Source: Nepenthes gracilis (Eukaryota > Streptophyta > Magnoliopsida > Caryophyllales > Nepenthaceae). From it: DNA of 64,000 bases. The stretch covers positions 4,169,556 through 4,233,555 of the forward strand of contig BSYO01000038.1 of assembly GCA_033239525.1 (NCBI GenBank). Direction: 5' to 3'. The notes below the pieces were generated by a model. That model had not been told where the DNA came from. It did not search any database and was given only the letters and a program-made list of their open reading frames with translations. A program made the translations under genes and the position numbers. Each line of letters begins with the position of its first letter. The stretch's first letter is position 1. Below are positions 33,903 through 45,709 of the stretch, piece after piece.

Positions 33903-35307
33903 TGTAAAACACCCCCGTGTTCAACTAAGGTGATTTTAGTTATCCACTTAATATTAATAATAAATGATATCATTATTGATAAAATAATAATAACAATTAT
34001 AAATGAAAATAATAATATATATTAATAAATGTTAATGAATAATAGAATTGATACAAATATTAAATAATATTATAATAAAGTATTAATAACGTATTATTAA
34101 TGATGAATAATAAAATATTATAGTATTTAGTCTAATATTCAAAATTTCTTTGGACTTTCTCTCATTTTTGAGATAAATAAATCATTATGTTGATTTAGAT
34201 ACGTGCATACATATTATTGGCACTTTATAACTAAATTGAGAAAATCGTATGAAAATATTAAGGTATCGAGTTGAATGAGAGGTTATGGAACCTTAGTGTG
34301 GTCTACACTTTTACGATACTGAATTCATATTACAAAAATTGAGGTCATTTGGATAAATACTTATAATTCCGTGAACTTTATGTGAAGGATATTGATGGAT
34401 ATCGTGCATATATGTGTTGCGTTTGACTTATTGTGGATATGAATATTCTGTGTCCGATGGGACATGTATCACAGTAGATTATAGAAATATGTGTGAGTCA
34501 TATTTTGAATTATCCAACGAGGTGAGAAGAATATTGTTCGTGTGAATTAGATTCAATACTTGTACACTACGGATGACAAGTATCATAAGATTACAGGGCT
34601 GCTTGTCAAACTTGCGAGTAGCGATACCTCAAAGAGTTACCCAACCGTTGGAGGCGGGTGTGTGAATGATGATTCACAGTGACATATAATATTTGAGGAG
34701 ATTTTATGACATATCATTTAGTTGGGACCTCTCTTGAGCTAGATTCTACGAAACTTATGCCTTTGTTGATTCTCAAATTCGGTGAAATTCAATTTGCATT
34801 TCTAATGATTTGTTGTCATATGACTTTTGAATAGTGGATACGATAGGTTATTGAATCTCGAATAATTATCGATTTATCTTATATAATTATTATATTATTA
34901 TTATCCGAGACGTTATATTATATTATATTATATTATTAATTTATTTACTTGTTGGATATTGGTTTATCCTTATGTTTTGTTGGTTATAAAATAGAAGTTT
35001 ATGACAGGTTAAAAGAGATGACGTTGTAGTTGAGAAATTTCGGGATATAAATGATCTTGGAGATAGAAGCTTATGTCAGGAAGCTCTAGAGTTGGTTCCT
35101 TTAGTTGCTGTTTTATTTAAAAATGTTATTAGGACTGCGTATTTTAGATTATAATATATAAATATTTGTTATATTTAGGAAATTAACTATGATAATTATA
35201 ATTATTATGTTTTATTTAGTTATATATTTATGAAGTTATTTATCATTTTAGATTTTCACGTAATCAGTTTGTGTCCGATCGGGTGATTCGTGCCTGGGGC
35301 ATCATAG
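33903..35307. repeat. possible degraded long LTR
   Basis: This starts TGTAAAACACCCCCGTG, resembling the TGTAACACCCC start of Del/Tekay-type LTRs, and runs to GTGCCTGGGGCATCA. The inside is AT-rich with no gene. No target duplication is evident, so both ends are uncertain. Confidence 0.35.
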
Positions 35308-37100
35308 AATGTTTATAAGGAGGATATGTTCCCAACATTTTTTTTTTCCTGGTGTGAGCTTGACTGTTGCAAGGCTTGTTATCTGGAAAATTACTTTAGG
35401 CGGGAATGAGTAGTCATGGAAACAGGCAATCCTTTTGATGATTTAATTGTTGAATCATCAAATACCCATTCTGTGTTAAGCAATTTTATATTTGTAAAGT
35501 CATGGAGACCTGTGTTTGGGCGCTTTGGTTAAGCTACTCGAGTCCATTATTGAGAAAAATTGTTACTTTTCAAATAATCGGTCATTATTTACTAAGAGTA
35601 ACAGTGTAATGTACTCAGTCTTTACAATAACTATTGATAAATGCATTCAGTATGTCACTTTTTCAGCTTTGAAATCTAAATGATTGCCAGAAGATCATGG
35701 GCTTAATGTGCCAATTTTAAACAACTTTATGACCTATGTAACTCATCAAACATTTTATCTTAACTATGAGTGATATGACACATCAACTATAATTGGCCTG
35801 TTTGACTACCATCAATGGCTTTGGTTACTTTATTTTTTTGATCTGGATGATAGAGATTTAACAGCTTGACTTTTCTCATTCAATTTGTGTCATTTTAACA
35901 TAAAGGCTTGAAATTTGGGGAACTTGGGGGCATCATAGCTACTCTATGATTTGTTATCTTGACAATGCGGCTGCACAATCTCTATGCCATTTAGTGGCTT
36001 GAATGTTTGATAACTTGGTGACTCAACAATGAGGCAACTCAGCCACTTGGATACTTATGGATGCCAATTTCTTAGAATCTTATGTTTGAGTTTTTACTGC
36101 ACGCCATTGGAGCTATCAGTAACCACTGTAATTTTTTGCCGATCATTGTATAGCATATTGAATCATCACACCCTCCAATATGTGAGAATACTAAACAACA
36201 TCAGAGAATAACTATTTCCATTGAGATTATTACTCGCAAGTTGGACAAAACATATCAACTAATATGTGTATGGCTTAATTTCATATGACTAATTCTTTAG
36301 TTTTTATAGATTTATTCATAAATAGGTATGTTAAATTTTAAATTATTTTTTTAAATCTGACAGTCGTTATATATGTTGAGGTTCGAATCTCGTGTAAATA
36401 TAAAAATTTACTCCATATTAATAAAAATTGGCAACATATCATCAATGAAAAGACATTTCTTATAACTCATCTATTAATTATGATTGACTATCAACACATA
36501 TTAATAAAAAACTTTTACTCCATGATGATCAAATTTTCAGCCCAAGATACTCCGAATTACTTCTAGTCATTTGATGGTGATACCCCAAGCCATCATCATC
36601 GATCAGTGAATGGCACACACCTACTTCATCGAACCACCCACCAATAAATCACATGCTTGCGACGCTTCACCAATTGGTCGTTAGCCATCAAATTCCTAAC
36701 CCCGTTCTAGATCATTGATCAATGACGACCCTATTTGGCACAGTCCTTCTACAAGTTGACGACACTCGCCAGCTGTCTCCCTGATCACGGCCACTGGTGA
36801 CTAGTCATCGACATGCTAACGTTCTGCTGGCAGTCACCAGTTAACAATGCCTCATGCTACCCCACCGGTTATCCAACTGTAACCTCGGCTTGACAATTAC
36901 TAACACCCTATCCCCCGCCACCCCCAACACCCACCAATGGCGTGTCTATTACGAAACAAAAAACCATCACTTCAACGGCTAACCAATGGTAAACACAATT
37001 CTCAACCTTTAATTATTATCATCATTAGAAAATATTGTAGCCGACAATGAACACAAAAATTACACTTTCTCTAATCAATAAAATTTTATTTTCTTATATA
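35308..37100. other. intergenic DNA, nothing recognised
   Basis: No supported gene or clear repeat. 36540-36960 is relatively C-rich. Short frames have no recognisable motif. Confidence 0.45.
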
Positions 37101-37104
37101 GATC

Positions 37105-38026
37105 TGATACATCTTGGATCCAAGTTGCTAATGGATTGGGGTGCTACTTGAATTTCGGATCGAATTAAAACGGACTCGGTCTCCGTATTTCTTGTATTAA
37201 ATCCTATATACCACAACTCAAAAATAAGATGTTAGAGAATTTACGGGGCTTACTACTCAATTTATTTTCTGATACTTAAGTCAGTAATCTTCCTTATAAG
37301 AAGAAATATACAAGAATAACGGGGTATGAATGATGATGCAAGAAAGTGGATATTTTGAGTCAAATTTGAAGGTTTTATTCAGCGTGGAGCGGCTTTTGTA
37401 GTAGTGTGCTTGTGGGGAGCGGCTTTGATGTTGACGAGGCAAGAATTGTGAAGAAATCTTTAGGATGCTCTGTGGATAGAATGCAATCTTTAGAAAGCTC
37501 TTGGAAGTAGCATTTGTGGCCTCATTTGAGTGCAAATGCAAGTGTTTGATGGCTTGTGATAGCACAAATGTAGGTGTGTCCTTAGAGTCTGCCTCAAGGG
37601 CTTAGGCCTACTTGGGTGCCAAGACTGATTGCCAGCTATCTTGTACAAATTTGGTAGGCTGACACAAGAATTACGGGTGCCAAATAACGCAACGGTAATC
37701 AATCAAAGGGAATTCTTTCATTCCTTGAGGAGATACTATATGTGGCGGATATTAGAGTTGTCGTTGTGAGAGATTTACTGAGTTTAGACATTACCATTCT
37801 GAAGATATTATGATTTGGGGCAATATTCGTGATATTAGCTGGTTAACGCAAGTGTTCTTCAGTGTGCAGGAAGAGCAATGCAGGCCGCCTGGATTGGGCT
37901 GTGTCCGGCCTAGGTAGTCCGCCCGACTGAGGCACTGTCTGAGCCTATGGACCGGATGTCTCCGGGGCCTACCATCGAGTCCAAGGGTCTTTGTACTAGA
38001 TCAGCCCATTTTCACCGTTCCTATCA
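37105..38026. repeat. solo LTR of the first Tat element's family
   Basis: The left end TGATACATCTTGGATCCAAG matches the LTR at 10959 (TGATGCGTCCCAGATCCAAG in consensus), and the next 150 bp follow it, including AAATAAGA and CTTAAGTCAGTAA. It ends CCTATCA. The flanks are AGATC (37100-37104) and AGGTC (38027-38031), a target duplication with one mismatch. No internal sequence is present. Confidence 0.65.
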
Positions 38027-38031
38027 AGGTC

Positions 38032-38760
38032 AAATGTCAAAAAATATATATATATTTTATGAAATGATTATTTTATTTTAAAATATTTTTGATAAGAATG
38101 TAATTAGATTTTCTGAAAAAATATTTTTTTAATAAAAAAAAAAAAGATAATCATTGATAAATATTCTCCATAACAACAGAAGATAAGTAGTTATGAAAAA
38201 GAAGATCAAGACCCATCGAAAACGGCCGCTGTGCTTTCATTTCCAACTTCTGCTTTCCCGTGGGCCCAAAATTACAAAAGAATCAACCGACCCAACAGAA
38301 ACAATGCACGTATCAAACTCACTATTTTATTCAAAATTTCATAAACAATTATATTTTATTTTAAAATTTATTCAGTATTATTGATTTAAAATTTGTCCAT
38401 AAATAATAAAAATATAAAAACATTCAAAAATAAAAAAAACAGAAATTGATTTACTTCAAAAAGAAATAACAAAATTCTTGACAAATAATATACTACTTAT
38501 TAAAACCGATCATTATTTAAATAGTTTGTCCCGAAACAAATTCGTTCCCAATGGATAGCAACAGATTTACATGGCTGAAATATTAAAAGAGCACAGAGAT
38601 GAATACCAACCGATCCATTCAAATTACTGCTACGCCGAATCTGTAATGGAGTGCCGGTGGCTAATGTGGGCCGCAGGTCAGTTGCCCACTTTCCCAAGAA
38701 TAGTACCGGGACAGGTGGCAGCGATTCCCAGACCTTGGAAATTAACAATGGATATCTCTG
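38032..38760. other. AT-rich intergenic DNA
   Basis: No supported gene up to the small frame at 38761. Confidence 0.4.
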
Positions 38761-38901
38761 CTATATGCCGCCGGTCCCCCGCCCTCGATTCTCCTTATTC
38801 CTGACGATTTTCACGGCGCCCGCACCGGCGACAGCTGGTATTCCAACAATAAATGCCAAATACTGATACACTGAAATAAACATTGAACCATTCATCCTCA
38901 T
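38761..38901 (-). CDS. possible 46-aa membrane microprotein
   Basis: An ATG at 38901 on the minus strand opens a 46-codon frame ending at TAG (38761-38763). Residues 9-31 form a hydrophobic, Ala/Gly-rich segment (YQYLAFIVGIPAVAGAGAV) followed by a basic tail (KIVRNKENRGRG). This looks like a single-span membrane peptide with a positively charged end. Local GC is higher than in the surroundings and the coding part has GC-rich third positions. It could instead be the last exon of a larger gene, because TTTATTTCAG just inside the frame resembles a splice acceptor. It lies 373 bp downstream of the ERF gene on the same strand. No family is recognised. Confidence 0.35.
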   Translation of the reverse strand: MRMNGSMFISVYQYLAFIVGIPAVAGAGAVKIVRNKENRGRGTGGI

Positions 38902-39274
38902 ATCTTGTACGCAGCCAAATCTTGCGAATTGAGATCTGCGATTTCTTCACAGGATAATATAATAAATCACTGTGGAGATCAAGTAAGAAGTTAATATCAT
39001 CTATATATTTAGCGAAGCCGGAATGCTACATCGGGAAGTGGGAGGCGATTGTTGCCAACAACAGAGACAATAGTCAGATAAGCGCTTGATTTCATCTCTG
39101 TTGCAAAAATAAGGAGGTAGATTAGATAAGCTATCTATTCACAATAATCAACCAAGCTCTCATCAACTATATCTTAATTTTCCCCTGAATTAAGGGCGAT
39201 AATAGGCAACAGGAAACATAAAAGAAAATTTTCTTATGTCTGGCAATTCGTGAGGACGGGGAAAAGAAGCGATA
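38902..39274 (-). other. 3' flank of the ERF gene
   Basis: Presumed 3' untranslated region and terminator zone of the ERF gene. I see no classical AATAAA on the minus strand close to the stop codon. Confidence 0.4.
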
Positions 39275-40075
39275 TCAAGCCAGATCTGAGTGAGGCGTCT
39301 CATTCAGATCAAAACCGAGAACTCTACGAGAACTGTTGAGATCTTGCTTCAAATTTACAACCGACGATGCACCCGAGACACTTTGGACCCCACCGCCAGG
39401 AGACGCGTGGATGTCGGTCCTCGATAAACCGGACTTAAGCTTCGGATGATTCTTGTGCTGCCGTTGGAAAAGATTTTGCAGATGATTGCCCATGGCGGGG
39501 CATGATATGGCGTCGAAGAAGTAAAACTGATTAGCTTCCCGCGGAAAACCGGCGAAAACTGATCCAATCGCAGGCGACGGAGCAACACGCGAAAGGTTAC
39601 GGTTCTGGAAAGGAAACCCAACAGAGGAGCCGATTCCGCCGCCAGATTGACGTCCTCCGACGGATCCACTGCAGAGTTTGAGATCCAGAGCCAAAGAATC
39701 AACCATCACGGCCGGGGGCGTGAACCTCTCGCGGCTGGACGACTCTACGTTACTGCTCTGGCTCGGACTCTGACTGTTACCACTACGATTAGTATTCAAG
39801 TTATTATCACAGTTAATAATGCTTTTGAAGTTAAGACTTCCAGACGGTAAAGGAAAGTTAGTCTTCGCCTTATTGCCGCGGAACCCTCTGGCGGCGGCGT
39901 CGTATGCGCTCGCAGCTTCTTCCGCCGTGTCGAACGTCCCTAGCCAGACACGGCTCTTCTTGAATGGATCTCTTATCTCGGCGGCGTACCGCCCCCACGG
40001 CCTCTTCCTTACGCCTCTAAAATGCACCTCCTTGACGTTTACACCGCCGTCGGAGGTCTTCTCCTTAGGCGCCAT
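39275..40075 (-). CDS. AP2/ERF transcription factor with C-terminal EAR repression motif
   Basis: This is a nuclear DNA-binding regulator of the plant ERF subfamily, expected to bind GCC-box promoters and repress them. Its single exon encodes 266 residues. The AP2 domain spans about residues 18-74, with [19 protein letters not shown] (18-36) and [20 protein letters not shown] (43-62), and the ERF-type Ala and Asp positions are present. The middle is Ser/Asn/Gly-rich. The C-terminus has GFDLNETP (254-261), an EAR motif of the DLNxxP type that recruits co-repressors such as TOPLESS in relatives. The layout matches group VIII (class II) ERFs. I chose the ATG at 40075: it has A at -3 and G at +4, gives an MAPKEK start common in the group, and the frame upstream lacks another ATG. 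No frameshift is seen, and it is the only clearly intact host gene in the window. Confidence 0.93.
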   Translation of the reverse strand: MAPKEKTSDGGVNVKEVHFRGVRKRPWGRYAAEIRDPFKKSRVWLGTFDTAEEAASAYDAAARGFRGNKAKTNFPLPSGSLNFKSIINCDNNLNTNRSGNSQSPSQSSNVESSSRERFTPPAVMVDSLALDLKLCSGSVGGRQSGGGIGSSVGFPFQNRNLSRVAPSPAIGSVFAGFPREANQFYFFDAISCPAMGNHLQNLFQRQHKNHPKLKSGLSRTDIHASPGGGVQSVSGASSVVNLKQDLNSSRRVLGFDLNETPHSDLA

Positions 40076-40345
40076 GATTTCTCCTTGCACCTCCTCCTTC
40101 GCCCTCTCCCTCTCTTCCCCTCCCCCCGGGGAAACGGAACGACTTTTCCACAAATGAGGGGCAGTGGCCTTGCTATGAGATTGCTGATTGAAAATGCTCC
40201 ATGGCAGGATGCCTTATAGGGATTCGCTGGGGAGAGAGAGAGAAGGTACGGAGGTGGGGGGCACAGTCAACGAGGGATTTGACTCATCTTGAGCAGCCGC
40301 CCCATTTTAAGCGTGGTACCATTTTACTATTATAACCTCCGCCGG
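40076..40345 (-). promoter_or_regulatory. ERF gene 5' leader and promoter
   Basis: On the minus strand, CCTATAAGG (40212-40220) is a good TATA candidate about 140 nt upstream of the ATG, and a CT-rich tract (complement of GAGAGAGAGA near 40230-40242) lies above it. A perfect GCC-box core AGCCGCC is at 40295-40301 (+ strand). Two W-box cores (TTGACT) are at 40264-40269 (minus strand) and 40279-40284 (+ strand). These would allow control by ERF and WRKY factors, including feedback. This is inference from motifs only. Confidence 0.5.
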
Positions 40346-40499
40346 CTTGTCTCCTTTGGTGGTATAATCTGCGATCAGCCGTTCTAATTGTACGAATCTC
40401 GGCGGTTAATTTTGTTCATCGAGAGATCCATGGAAGTACAGCCCCCTAAATAAACGGCTTGGATTTATTATTATGGAAGGTGCCTATTTTTGAAGCTTA

Positions 40500-41270
40500 C
40501 GATTTTAAAAGGGCTAAAGTAATGACATAAGATAAATTGTAAAAATATGTAAAAATTTATATTAACTAATATTTTATTTATTTATATATTTTAATCAAAT
40601 TTGCTCTAAAAATCTGTTCATATAGTTTGCAAGTAGTGAGATATAGTTAGTAATATTATCTATTCGATTAAATTATCAAATATTTAAATGATTAAATTAT
40701 TAATAATATAAAAGATCAATATATCGAACGATTATACGGATAAAAAATTTTAACGACTAATTTTGATAAATGATTATATGAATTAAATGATGAACGACCA
40801 AATTAAATAAACTGTTAATATATTTAACGAATATGTATTAAATTCAGAGTTTATATAATAGTTAAATTATTTAGTTTTCAATTAATATAACTCTTTAATT
40901 AATGCAAAATCATATCTCTTTAAAAATAGTATATTGATCAGTTGTGAGGCTATAAATATATATATTTTCCTTAAACAAATGGATGGCATTTGAATCACTT
41001 ATAAGAATAGTAAGTAGAGAGTTTTAATTGTTTATACGCTTGTGAATCTCAAAAATTAAGAAACAAAATCCTTCATTTCTTAATCTCTTTCTAATCTTCT
41101 GCCTCTCACAATATTTTATTTTCTTAAGAAGACTTCTTACTTAAGTATCGAAAGATATTTTAAATATTATGTTTAATATCTTTTTACTTATTATTAATTA
41201 TTACGGTGTGTAAAATCTAAATTATAAGGTTTGAATGATCAAAATTGACTCCATTCATATGATTATTCAG
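40500..41270. repeat. AT-rich DNA with LTR-like remnant
   Basis: No gene. The part near 41050-41160 (pyrimidine-rich leader, then CTTACTTAAGTATCGAAAGATA) resembles 9440-9545 and 26400-26480. It is probably a third copy of the same old LTR family. Confidence 0.35.
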
Positions 41271-41414
41271 ATTTGAATTATGCATTACAGTTGAATTGTA
41301 GCTTTCCTTCTTGTCGTTTATCATGTTGAGGGAATCTTAGAACATTCTTAGAAAGCTCTACACAAATATTGGGGCTATGTGAGAAAGCTAATAACTGATT
41401 TTTGATTTTAGAGG

Positions 41415-41693
41415 ATGAAAGGCAGGTGCAAGTGCAAAGCACCGTCCACCGGAGAAGAAGAGAGAGGGTGGTGTGAGCGCAAATGTTTTGTTGAAACGAC
41501 TTTTGAGGCTCTCCGCTACGCGTGCCGAGTGCCCTCAGGCGGAAGGAAAGCCGCCCTGCAATCCCAATCAATGTTAGCCTTTCGTCAATTTCTCGCTTTC
41601 TCACTGCGGCGTCGACTGAGACGTAGACCGCAGCCCCCGTTTTTCCACGACCGGCGTTTCAGCCTACTCGGTTTTCGACATCGTCCCTCTTAG
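41415..41693 (+). CDS. unassigned GC-rich frame, possible orphan first exon
   Basis: A 92-codon frame lies in a 290-bp GC-rich island with abundant CG. An internal ATG at 41571 would give a 40-residue Arg-rich, Asp/Glu-poor peptide (MLAFRQFLAFSLRRRLRRRP at its start) that looks like an organelle transit peptide. It stops at TAG after that. The opposite strand is also open (41278-41604). I do not recognise a family and would not call it a gene with any confidence. It may be a decayed first exon. Confidence 0.2.
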   Translation: MKGRCKCKAPSTGEEERGWCERKCFVETTFEALRYACRVPSGGRKAALQSQSMLAFRQFLAFSLRRRLRRRPQPPFFHDRRFSLLGFRHRPS

Positions 41694-42238
41694 AAGACAT
41701 GCCCAGTGCATGTTTAAAATGCAAATTAAAGGACGACAAAGAGGGATATTTATTTATTTATTTATTTTTTGGGGGGGAGGGGTTTGCTGTTAAGATTATG
41801 AACAAATAGAGAAAAAAAAGAAAACATTATTGATAAAAAAAATATTTTTGGTGGTCCGTTCCACAGCAAATGTTTGGAAGTACTTTGTATTGAGTTTTAG
41901 ATTATTCATTTATGAGTCTACACTCATTTGTTATATGGTTTAATGGTGTACGCATGATGCTGCAAGAGTCTTAGTTTGATCGAAAGAAATTATCGAGTGA
42001 CATATAATAGGTAATTAAACTAAATATGTATATCGTTTGCCTAGAATAGAAGTGCTCGATGTGTGTCTCAGAGGAACACTTGTGTATTTTACCTAGGGAG
42101 GTTAGTGCTTAATATGCGCTTGAGGGGGGCTAATGCACTGCTTATCTAGTAGGTCAGCATTTGATGCGGGTTTGATGGACGTTCATACGTTATTCCTGAT
42201 ATAAAATCGTCATAATATGATTTTAGAATATTTACTAT
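41694..42238. repeat. intergenic DNA with copia-like LTR remnant
   Basis: (TATT)n at 41748-41770 is followed by a stretch around 41955-42010 (GAGTCTTAGTTTGATCGAAA, then ATTATCGAGTG) that parallels 60963-61000 (GAGTCTTAATTTGATTGGAG, then ATTATCAAGTG). It is an old fragment of the same family as 60727-61020. Confidence 0.4.
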
Positions 42239-43080
42239 TGTTGCGTGTCCCGGGTCCTCGGTTGTCGTATGGATTATGGAGCTTTCGGATTCCTACCGTT
42301 CTGAAGCGTGCGTGGAAGGGTCCGGTCTCCGTCCCTGTTAACCTGGGGCCTGTACAACACAATCAACAAATAAGAGGTCAGAGATCCGGCGAAATTTCTC
42401 CCACCAAGGCCACTCTGATGTTCAAATCAACAAATTTCCGCAATAAACGGAAATGGAGTGCATGCTAAGGTGTTCGTGAAAGTATGTTGAAAATGTGTGG
42501 ATGGTGTGTGTTTGTATATGCGAGAGAGAGTGATGAGCGGGTGGTGGGAGGCCTGGCTCCCCAAGTGCACCGCAGTGGGTGGCTCACTTCCTGTCGCTGA
42601 TGTGGGCTTCAGGGGTTTCGATCTAGAGGTTAACTGGTAAGCTTTAAGGCTTGCGACGCAGAGTCGATTGTCTTGGATCTCCCCCTCTCTTTGTTGACAA
42701 AGAGGGATTTTATAGGCCCCTTGACATTTTGGGTGCGAGAACTCCTGTCGCTAGGGTTCGTTGGCCACCGATCACTGTTGGAGATTGCCAGCGCGCCAGC
42801 TGTCGTTTTGCGGTGGTAGGTAGACTTCTCGGCATTGCCTGCCACGCGTGGTCTCCCCCTTGAGTTGGGATTGGCAGGCGGCCTCCTGAATCGTAGCTGG
42901 CAGCGCTGACCGCTTTTCCATTGGCTGGTTTCTCTTGCTCTTTTGTCGCTTTCTGGCAGCCGCATTAATGAGCTGCAGGAGGTGCTCGCAAGCTGCTGCT
43001 GCTCGTGGACCACCACGTAGGCATCCCGTGTAGTTGGGTTGGGCTCCGAATTTTCTTGGGCTTCAGCACTAGACCCAACA
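42239..43080 (-). repeat. 3' LTR of the second Tat element
   Basis: 842 bp on the + strand from TGTTGCGTGTCCCGG to AGACCCAACA, with inverted TGTTG and CAACA ends. A polypurine tract complement (CTAGCCCCCTA, 43081-43091) follows. It is alignable with 53501-54155 throughout. Confidence 0.9.
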
Positions 43081-43091
43081 CTAGCCCCCTA

Positions 43092-44553
43092 TGCCTGGGC
43101 TGATTAGTGGTCGGGGCCTGGCATGTCCATTGGGTCCAATCCGCGGTCCGCCGGTTTCCCTTGAGATGCTCCAACACTTGTCATCTTTTGGGCTCGTGCC
43201 TTCCACAAGCATTTGTGCAGGCCTTTCTGACACTGCAGCGATTCGGTGCCTGAGTTGGGAGGATTTGCACACCTGGAGTTGCGTCTGACTTGAGGGCTTT
43301 TCCTATTCCATGAAAGACGTCCATTGGGAGGCGTGCCTCGCCAAGCACGGGAAGGATGCCTGTTTCTCCCATAGATAGGAGGGCTCTTTAGCGAGTGTAG
43401 TGCATTTTTTGGCTGTCTTCGAGGGAAGAATGTGAAGGTTCTGGCATGCTCCACCTTTGGTGGGCATCTACGAAGGAGTTGGACGGGCCAGCAGGAGATC
43501 CGGAACTCTCAGAGAAGACTGTCTTCATACCTGCACTGTGGTTAATTCCTCATACTAATGAGGGCGGCTCAGCCACTCTACTGTCGTAACGTGCCTTCCC
43601 TCCATGATATGACTCGTCCAAAGCGTTGTGGGATCACGGCGAAACATTCACAGGGATGCTTCCTGCCGGTGAAGCGCGTCGCTCGCGGTCTCCACTTTAC
43701 TAGGTTCGAGTGTGAGCCGTGGAGGAGCTAGAGAGGGGAGCCCTGGTGATAGAATTGTAGGGTTTTCCCTATTAGTCCCTCCCAGAGGCTTCTGAGTTGG
43801 GCGCTGACTCTCTTTGGTGGATAACACTGGGATCGTTTCCGCCGCAGGTAGGCTAGCGTGTGACTGCCCCTGGTGGCTTGTTGGAGAACCGGTGCTGAGG
43901 CCGTGGTGATCTCATGTAGATCACGTTCCCTGAGCTCACTCAGGCATCTGGGGCAGTCGCTGTGGGGCCTGCGCCCCATGCCATATCTTTTTCCCTTTTC
44001 TTGTACCTTCGTTGCTACAAATCTTGTACTTTGTAAGGAAAGCGTTGATTAATAAAAAAAGTAGTCCATTTGTATTTGTTCTTCCATCTTATAGCGTGTG
44101 CTTTCCCTTACTGATTGCTTTCCCTTACCGATTGCTTTCCCCTGATGTGTCACACCCTGTTGTATGCGCTTGAGGATCTTTGGACCCTCGCAGTCGGTTT
44201 TGTCGGTTCCACCCCTTGAGCCTATATACTGCCCGTGGTTGGGACGGCGCGGTTCGAGGGCAGCTTTTTACGCTTGGGGCCGTGAAGATTGCAAAGCCAT
44301 TGATGGCGGTCACATCCATCTGTCTGCCTAGCGCATTAAGTGCGCAGAAGATTGAGGAGAGCTGCGTCATGATGACCTGTATTGGAAACACGCGAGGCTC
44401 CAGGGATTCTCCATGTGGAGTGCGCTTGTTGGCCTTGTCTCGGCACTCCTCGTTCTTAGAGCACAGCCGTTTCTGGGGAGAACTTCGTTTATTAAAACGC
44501 ACAAATCCCTTCTCAGATAACGCGCTCTGCTGCTTCTTTGGCGGTGTGAAGTT
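43092..44553 (+). other. internal region between 3' LTR and antisense coding parts
   Basis: GC-rich element sequence without a recognisable protein. Several open frames occur on both strands (for example 44180-44761 +), but none has family motifs. At 44000-44065 a TTGTACTTTGTAAGG stretch and TTGATTAATAAAAAAAG resemble a gene 3' end on the + strand, so an older antisense transcript may have ended here. Confidence 0.4.
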
Positions 44554-45279
44554 TTGCATCACTTGGGATTCCTCTCTCCTTCGCCTGCTCTCGCTGCAAT
44601 TCGGATGGAGGAGTCATCCTGGTCGTCCAGATCGGGATACCCTTTCGGACGGTCCGAAACTGGGGCCCATGCTTCTCAGGTCCTGGGTGTCATCACATCG
44701 GAGAGGGGTCATTTGGAGGCTACTGTCGTGGGCCCTGCACGATCCCCGTGGGCGCCTCTAGGCTTTGAGAGGGGGGAGGGGTCTGACACCTTGCAGGAGC
44801 GTGGCCTAGGGAGGGCAAATTTCTCGCTCCGGTGAGTTGCCAGGGCGGTCGAAGACGTCGAAGCTTGGAAGCAAGCTGCGGTAGTGGAGATAGAGCAGCT
44901 AAGGGCCCGCGCTGCACACTTTGAGGAAGCATGGGCCGAATCAGAGGCGATGGTGTCCAGGGTCGCCAATGCCAACATGGGGGCTCGAGCCCGCATTTTG
45001 GCTTTCCAAGGAGAGTGTGAGTAGATACGCCGATAGCTTGGGACAGAGGTTGCACGGATGGGGACTGAGTTGAGGTTGAGGTTCCTTCTGGAGGAAGTCG
45101 GCCCTGCACTGGAAAGGAACTTCCAGGACAGCATTCGTCTCAGTCGGAGACTAGTCTCACTGGAGGACCCGAGCTTTCGTGCCAGAATCCTAGACTCTCG
45201 AAACTCTAGCGCACGAACATGCGCTGACCTAGTGGAGTATCCGGCACAGGGTTCCTCTGCAGCGCCTGAGGGACGTTAA
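44554..45279 (+). pseudogene. second, partial copy of the antisense protein C-terminus
   Basis: The + strand frame continues through a TGA (44833) and two TAGs (near 45020-45035). It encodes a long coiled coil (VEIEQLRARAAHFEEAWAES) and then FQDSIRLSRRLVSLEDPSF, which matches the C-terminal piece of the main antisense gene (FWDGIRLCRRIASLASPGV, about 47505-47560) and of the first Tat element (IWEGVQISRHIARIVDHQF, about 14250-14310). It ends at TAA (45277) and is followed by an AT-rich poly(A)-like region (45290-45340). It lies upstream of the main antisense gene in the same direction, so the element carries two antisense C-termini. Confidence 0.55.
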
Positions 45280-45709
45280 ATGTATCCCACCGTAGTTAGC
45301 TATTGTAACAAGTTTCTAATGAATATTATAATGAAATTCAATACTTGGCTGTGCCGTTTTATTTTTTGTGGTTTGTTTTGGCAGAATGGTTCGTTTTCAT
45401 TCTTGAGCGATTCTTTTGGTGGTCCCGCTGTCGTTCTTTCCGGCGATTGAAATCCCTACATTAAATGCGGGCGTGTTAGCGGGGAGTCTCCGCCAGGTGG
45501 TTGAAGCGACGTCGATCTGCAGTATGACGAATAGTCGTGATTGTTGACTGCCCTGGGCCCCGTGGCGCCTCCACTCTTGGGGGGTGTCGTTTGGGTTTCC
45601 CGGTTGTTGGCACTTCGCTACCTATTTAAACCAACCTCATAGAAAATTTCCTCTATTTGTTTCCTTTCACTGAAGATTTTTCAATCTTGCCCCGCACAGT
45701 GAGAGAGAG
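45280..45709 (+). promoter_or_regulatory. presumed promoter of the antisense gene
   Basis: 430 bp between the partial copy and the ATG at 45710. CTATTTAAACC near 45620 is a TATA-like candidate, about 85 nt before the start codon, and the leader ends in GTGAGAGAGAGATGG. No experimental support. The first Tat element's copy has a similar pyrimidine-rich leader before its ATG. Confidence 0.35.

Noticed and set aside
40076..40153. Extension of the ERF frame upstream of the ATG at 40075
   Set aside because: The extra 26 codons begin with TTG, contain no ATG and lack family similarity, whereas the ATG at 40075 has a good context and a typical N-terminus.
44125..45134. Minus-strand frames of 129-145 codons opposite the antisense coiled coil
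   Set aside because: They mirror the GC-rich + strand frame. The + strand reading has family homology with two other copies, and these do not.
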